DNA from: JADJEK01 sp052034255
GTDB lineage: Bacteria; Planctomycetota; B15-G4; JADJEK01
Reading direction: 5' to 3'
NCBI GenBank assembly: GCA_052034255.1
Contig: JBPOIU010000036.1
Location: 13,585 to 77,584 of the forward strand
DNA: 64,000 nucleotides
This document shows positions 63,505 through 64,000 of the stretch, in pieces. A program made the position numbers and the translations under genes. The notes below the pieces were generated by a model, which ran no database searches, was not told the origin of the DNA, and saw only the letters and a program-made list of their open reading frames with translations. Every line of letters begins with the position of its first letter. The first letter of the stretch is position 1.

Positions 63505-64000
63505 CGCCGATCCGGATCGAGACGTCGTCGAGCGCCGCGTCCTGCACGTGAGCGCCCGTCGCCGGGCCGAGCGTCAACGAAGTCGCGAGCGTCTGCTCGC
63601 GGATCGTCGTGAGGAACGGTTCGATCGCGGTCGCGGTTTCGGCGGGGAGTTCGAGCACCAACGCGATGCGGTCCTGGATGCGTAGCTTCGCGTCCTTGCG
63701 CGCCTGCTGGATCGCGCGGATCACGTCGCGCGCGGCTCCCTCGCGAACCAGGTCCGGATCGAGCGCGACGTCGAGGCCGACGATCGTGCGATTGCCGCCG
63801 AGCGGCTGGCTGGCGACGCCGGGCTTCGACACGAGCTTCAGTTCGAACTCGTTGGGCTCGATGCGCACGCCATCGACGTCGACCGCACCGTCGGGCAGGG
63901 ACTTCCAACGGCCGGCCTTCGACGCGCCGATCACGCGCTGCACGTCCTTGCCGAGTCGCGGCCCGAGCAGCTTGGCGTTCACGGCCAAGGCGAAGTCGCC
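63491..64000 (-). CDS. ileS: Isoleucyl-tRNA synthetase, C-terminal part (runs off window)
   Basis: 170 codons open to the window edge; stop at 63491. FALAVNAKLLGPRLGKDVQRV, IVGLDVALDPDLVREGAARDVIRAIQQARKDAKL and LEVTDRIALVLEL-like residues match the C-terminal tRNA-anticodon and DUF5915 part of the eukaryote-like (type 2) IleRS. The catalytic domains lie outside. Tail-to-tail overlap of 14 bp with the previous gene. Confidence 0.88.
   Translation of the reverse strand, partial: GDFALAVNAKLLGPRLGKDVQRVIGASKAGRWKSLPDGAVDVDGVRIEPNEFELKLVSKPGVASQPLGGNRTIVGLDVALDPDLVREGAARDVIRAIQQARKDAKLRIQDRIALVLELPAETATAIEPFLTTIREQTLATSLTLGPATGAHVQDAALDDVSIRIGVTKA

Overview
The window is a dense, high-GC chromosomal segment (roughly two-thirds G+C by eye, strong C/G third-position bias) from a Gram-negative-type bacterium, most likely a member of the Planctomycetota. 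The support is the combination of a fused LpxC-FabZ enzyme next to BamA, Skp and LpxD, a complete MoxR/Bat (aerotolerance-type) operon led by a HEAT-repeat protein, ECF-type sigma factors with planctomycete-like sequences, FGE-sulfatase-domain and sulfatase-fold proteins, and a secreted Gly/Asn/Thr-rich protein. The genus is not determinable from sequence reading alone. I see no rRNA, CRISPR array, insertion sequence, prophage or plasmid signature.

Layout. 1-5.3 kb: tail of an ABC-2 permease, a sarcosine-oxidase-like flavoenzyme, a methyltransferase, a lipoprotein and a lysine 2,3-aminomutase-family radical SAM enzyme. 5.3-9.3 kb: tRNA-Gln(CTG), an ECF sigma factor, a MamK-type actin with a coiled-coil partner, and a divergent BY-kinase-type P-loop ATPase whose stop overlaps aroA. 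10.6-16.5 kb (minus): a sulfatase-fold protein with Thr at the catalytic position and a coupled unknown, then a chain of FGE-like protein, 50-aa membrane protein and VanZ-like protein joined by 4-nt overlaps. 16.7-29.2 kb (plus): recG, then the HEAT/MoxR/DUF58/BatA/BatB-C/BatD operon, mostly with ATGA or GTGA couplings. 29.4-32.7 kb (minus): rho with a very long charged His/Arg/Asp-rich N-terminus, and coaE. 33-42 kb: a membrane-anchored coiled-coil protein with a C-terminal BRCT domain, tatC, cinA, tRNA-Gln(TTG), a large lipoprotein, a patatin-like lipase and the secreted protein with its own strong promoter and terminator.

42.6-55.7 kb is a plus-strand housekeeping block: glmU-prs-rplY-pth-rpsF-rpsR-rplI-dnaB, then bamA-skp-lpxD-lpxC/fabZ-Gfo/Idh oxidoreductase (outer-membrane biogenesis and lipid A synthesis). 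55.8-64 kb: a 77-aa protein divergent from an ECF sigma factor, two tandem SPFH proteins, an altered metallophosphoesterase with membrane N-terminus, a membrane protein coupled to a winged-helix regulator, a divergent acyl-CoA-dehydrogenase-like protein, and the C-terminus of ileS running off the right edge.

Between genes there are several small dispersed structured repeats (three related modules), a 187-bp element with 16-bp perfect terminal inverted repeats between bamA and skp, and strong hairpins after tRNA, tatC-upstream, cinA, rplI and bat/rho units. The most interesting items are the MamK-like actin pair, the BRCT-domain membrane protein, the Rho with a disordered N-terminal half, and the repeat elements.
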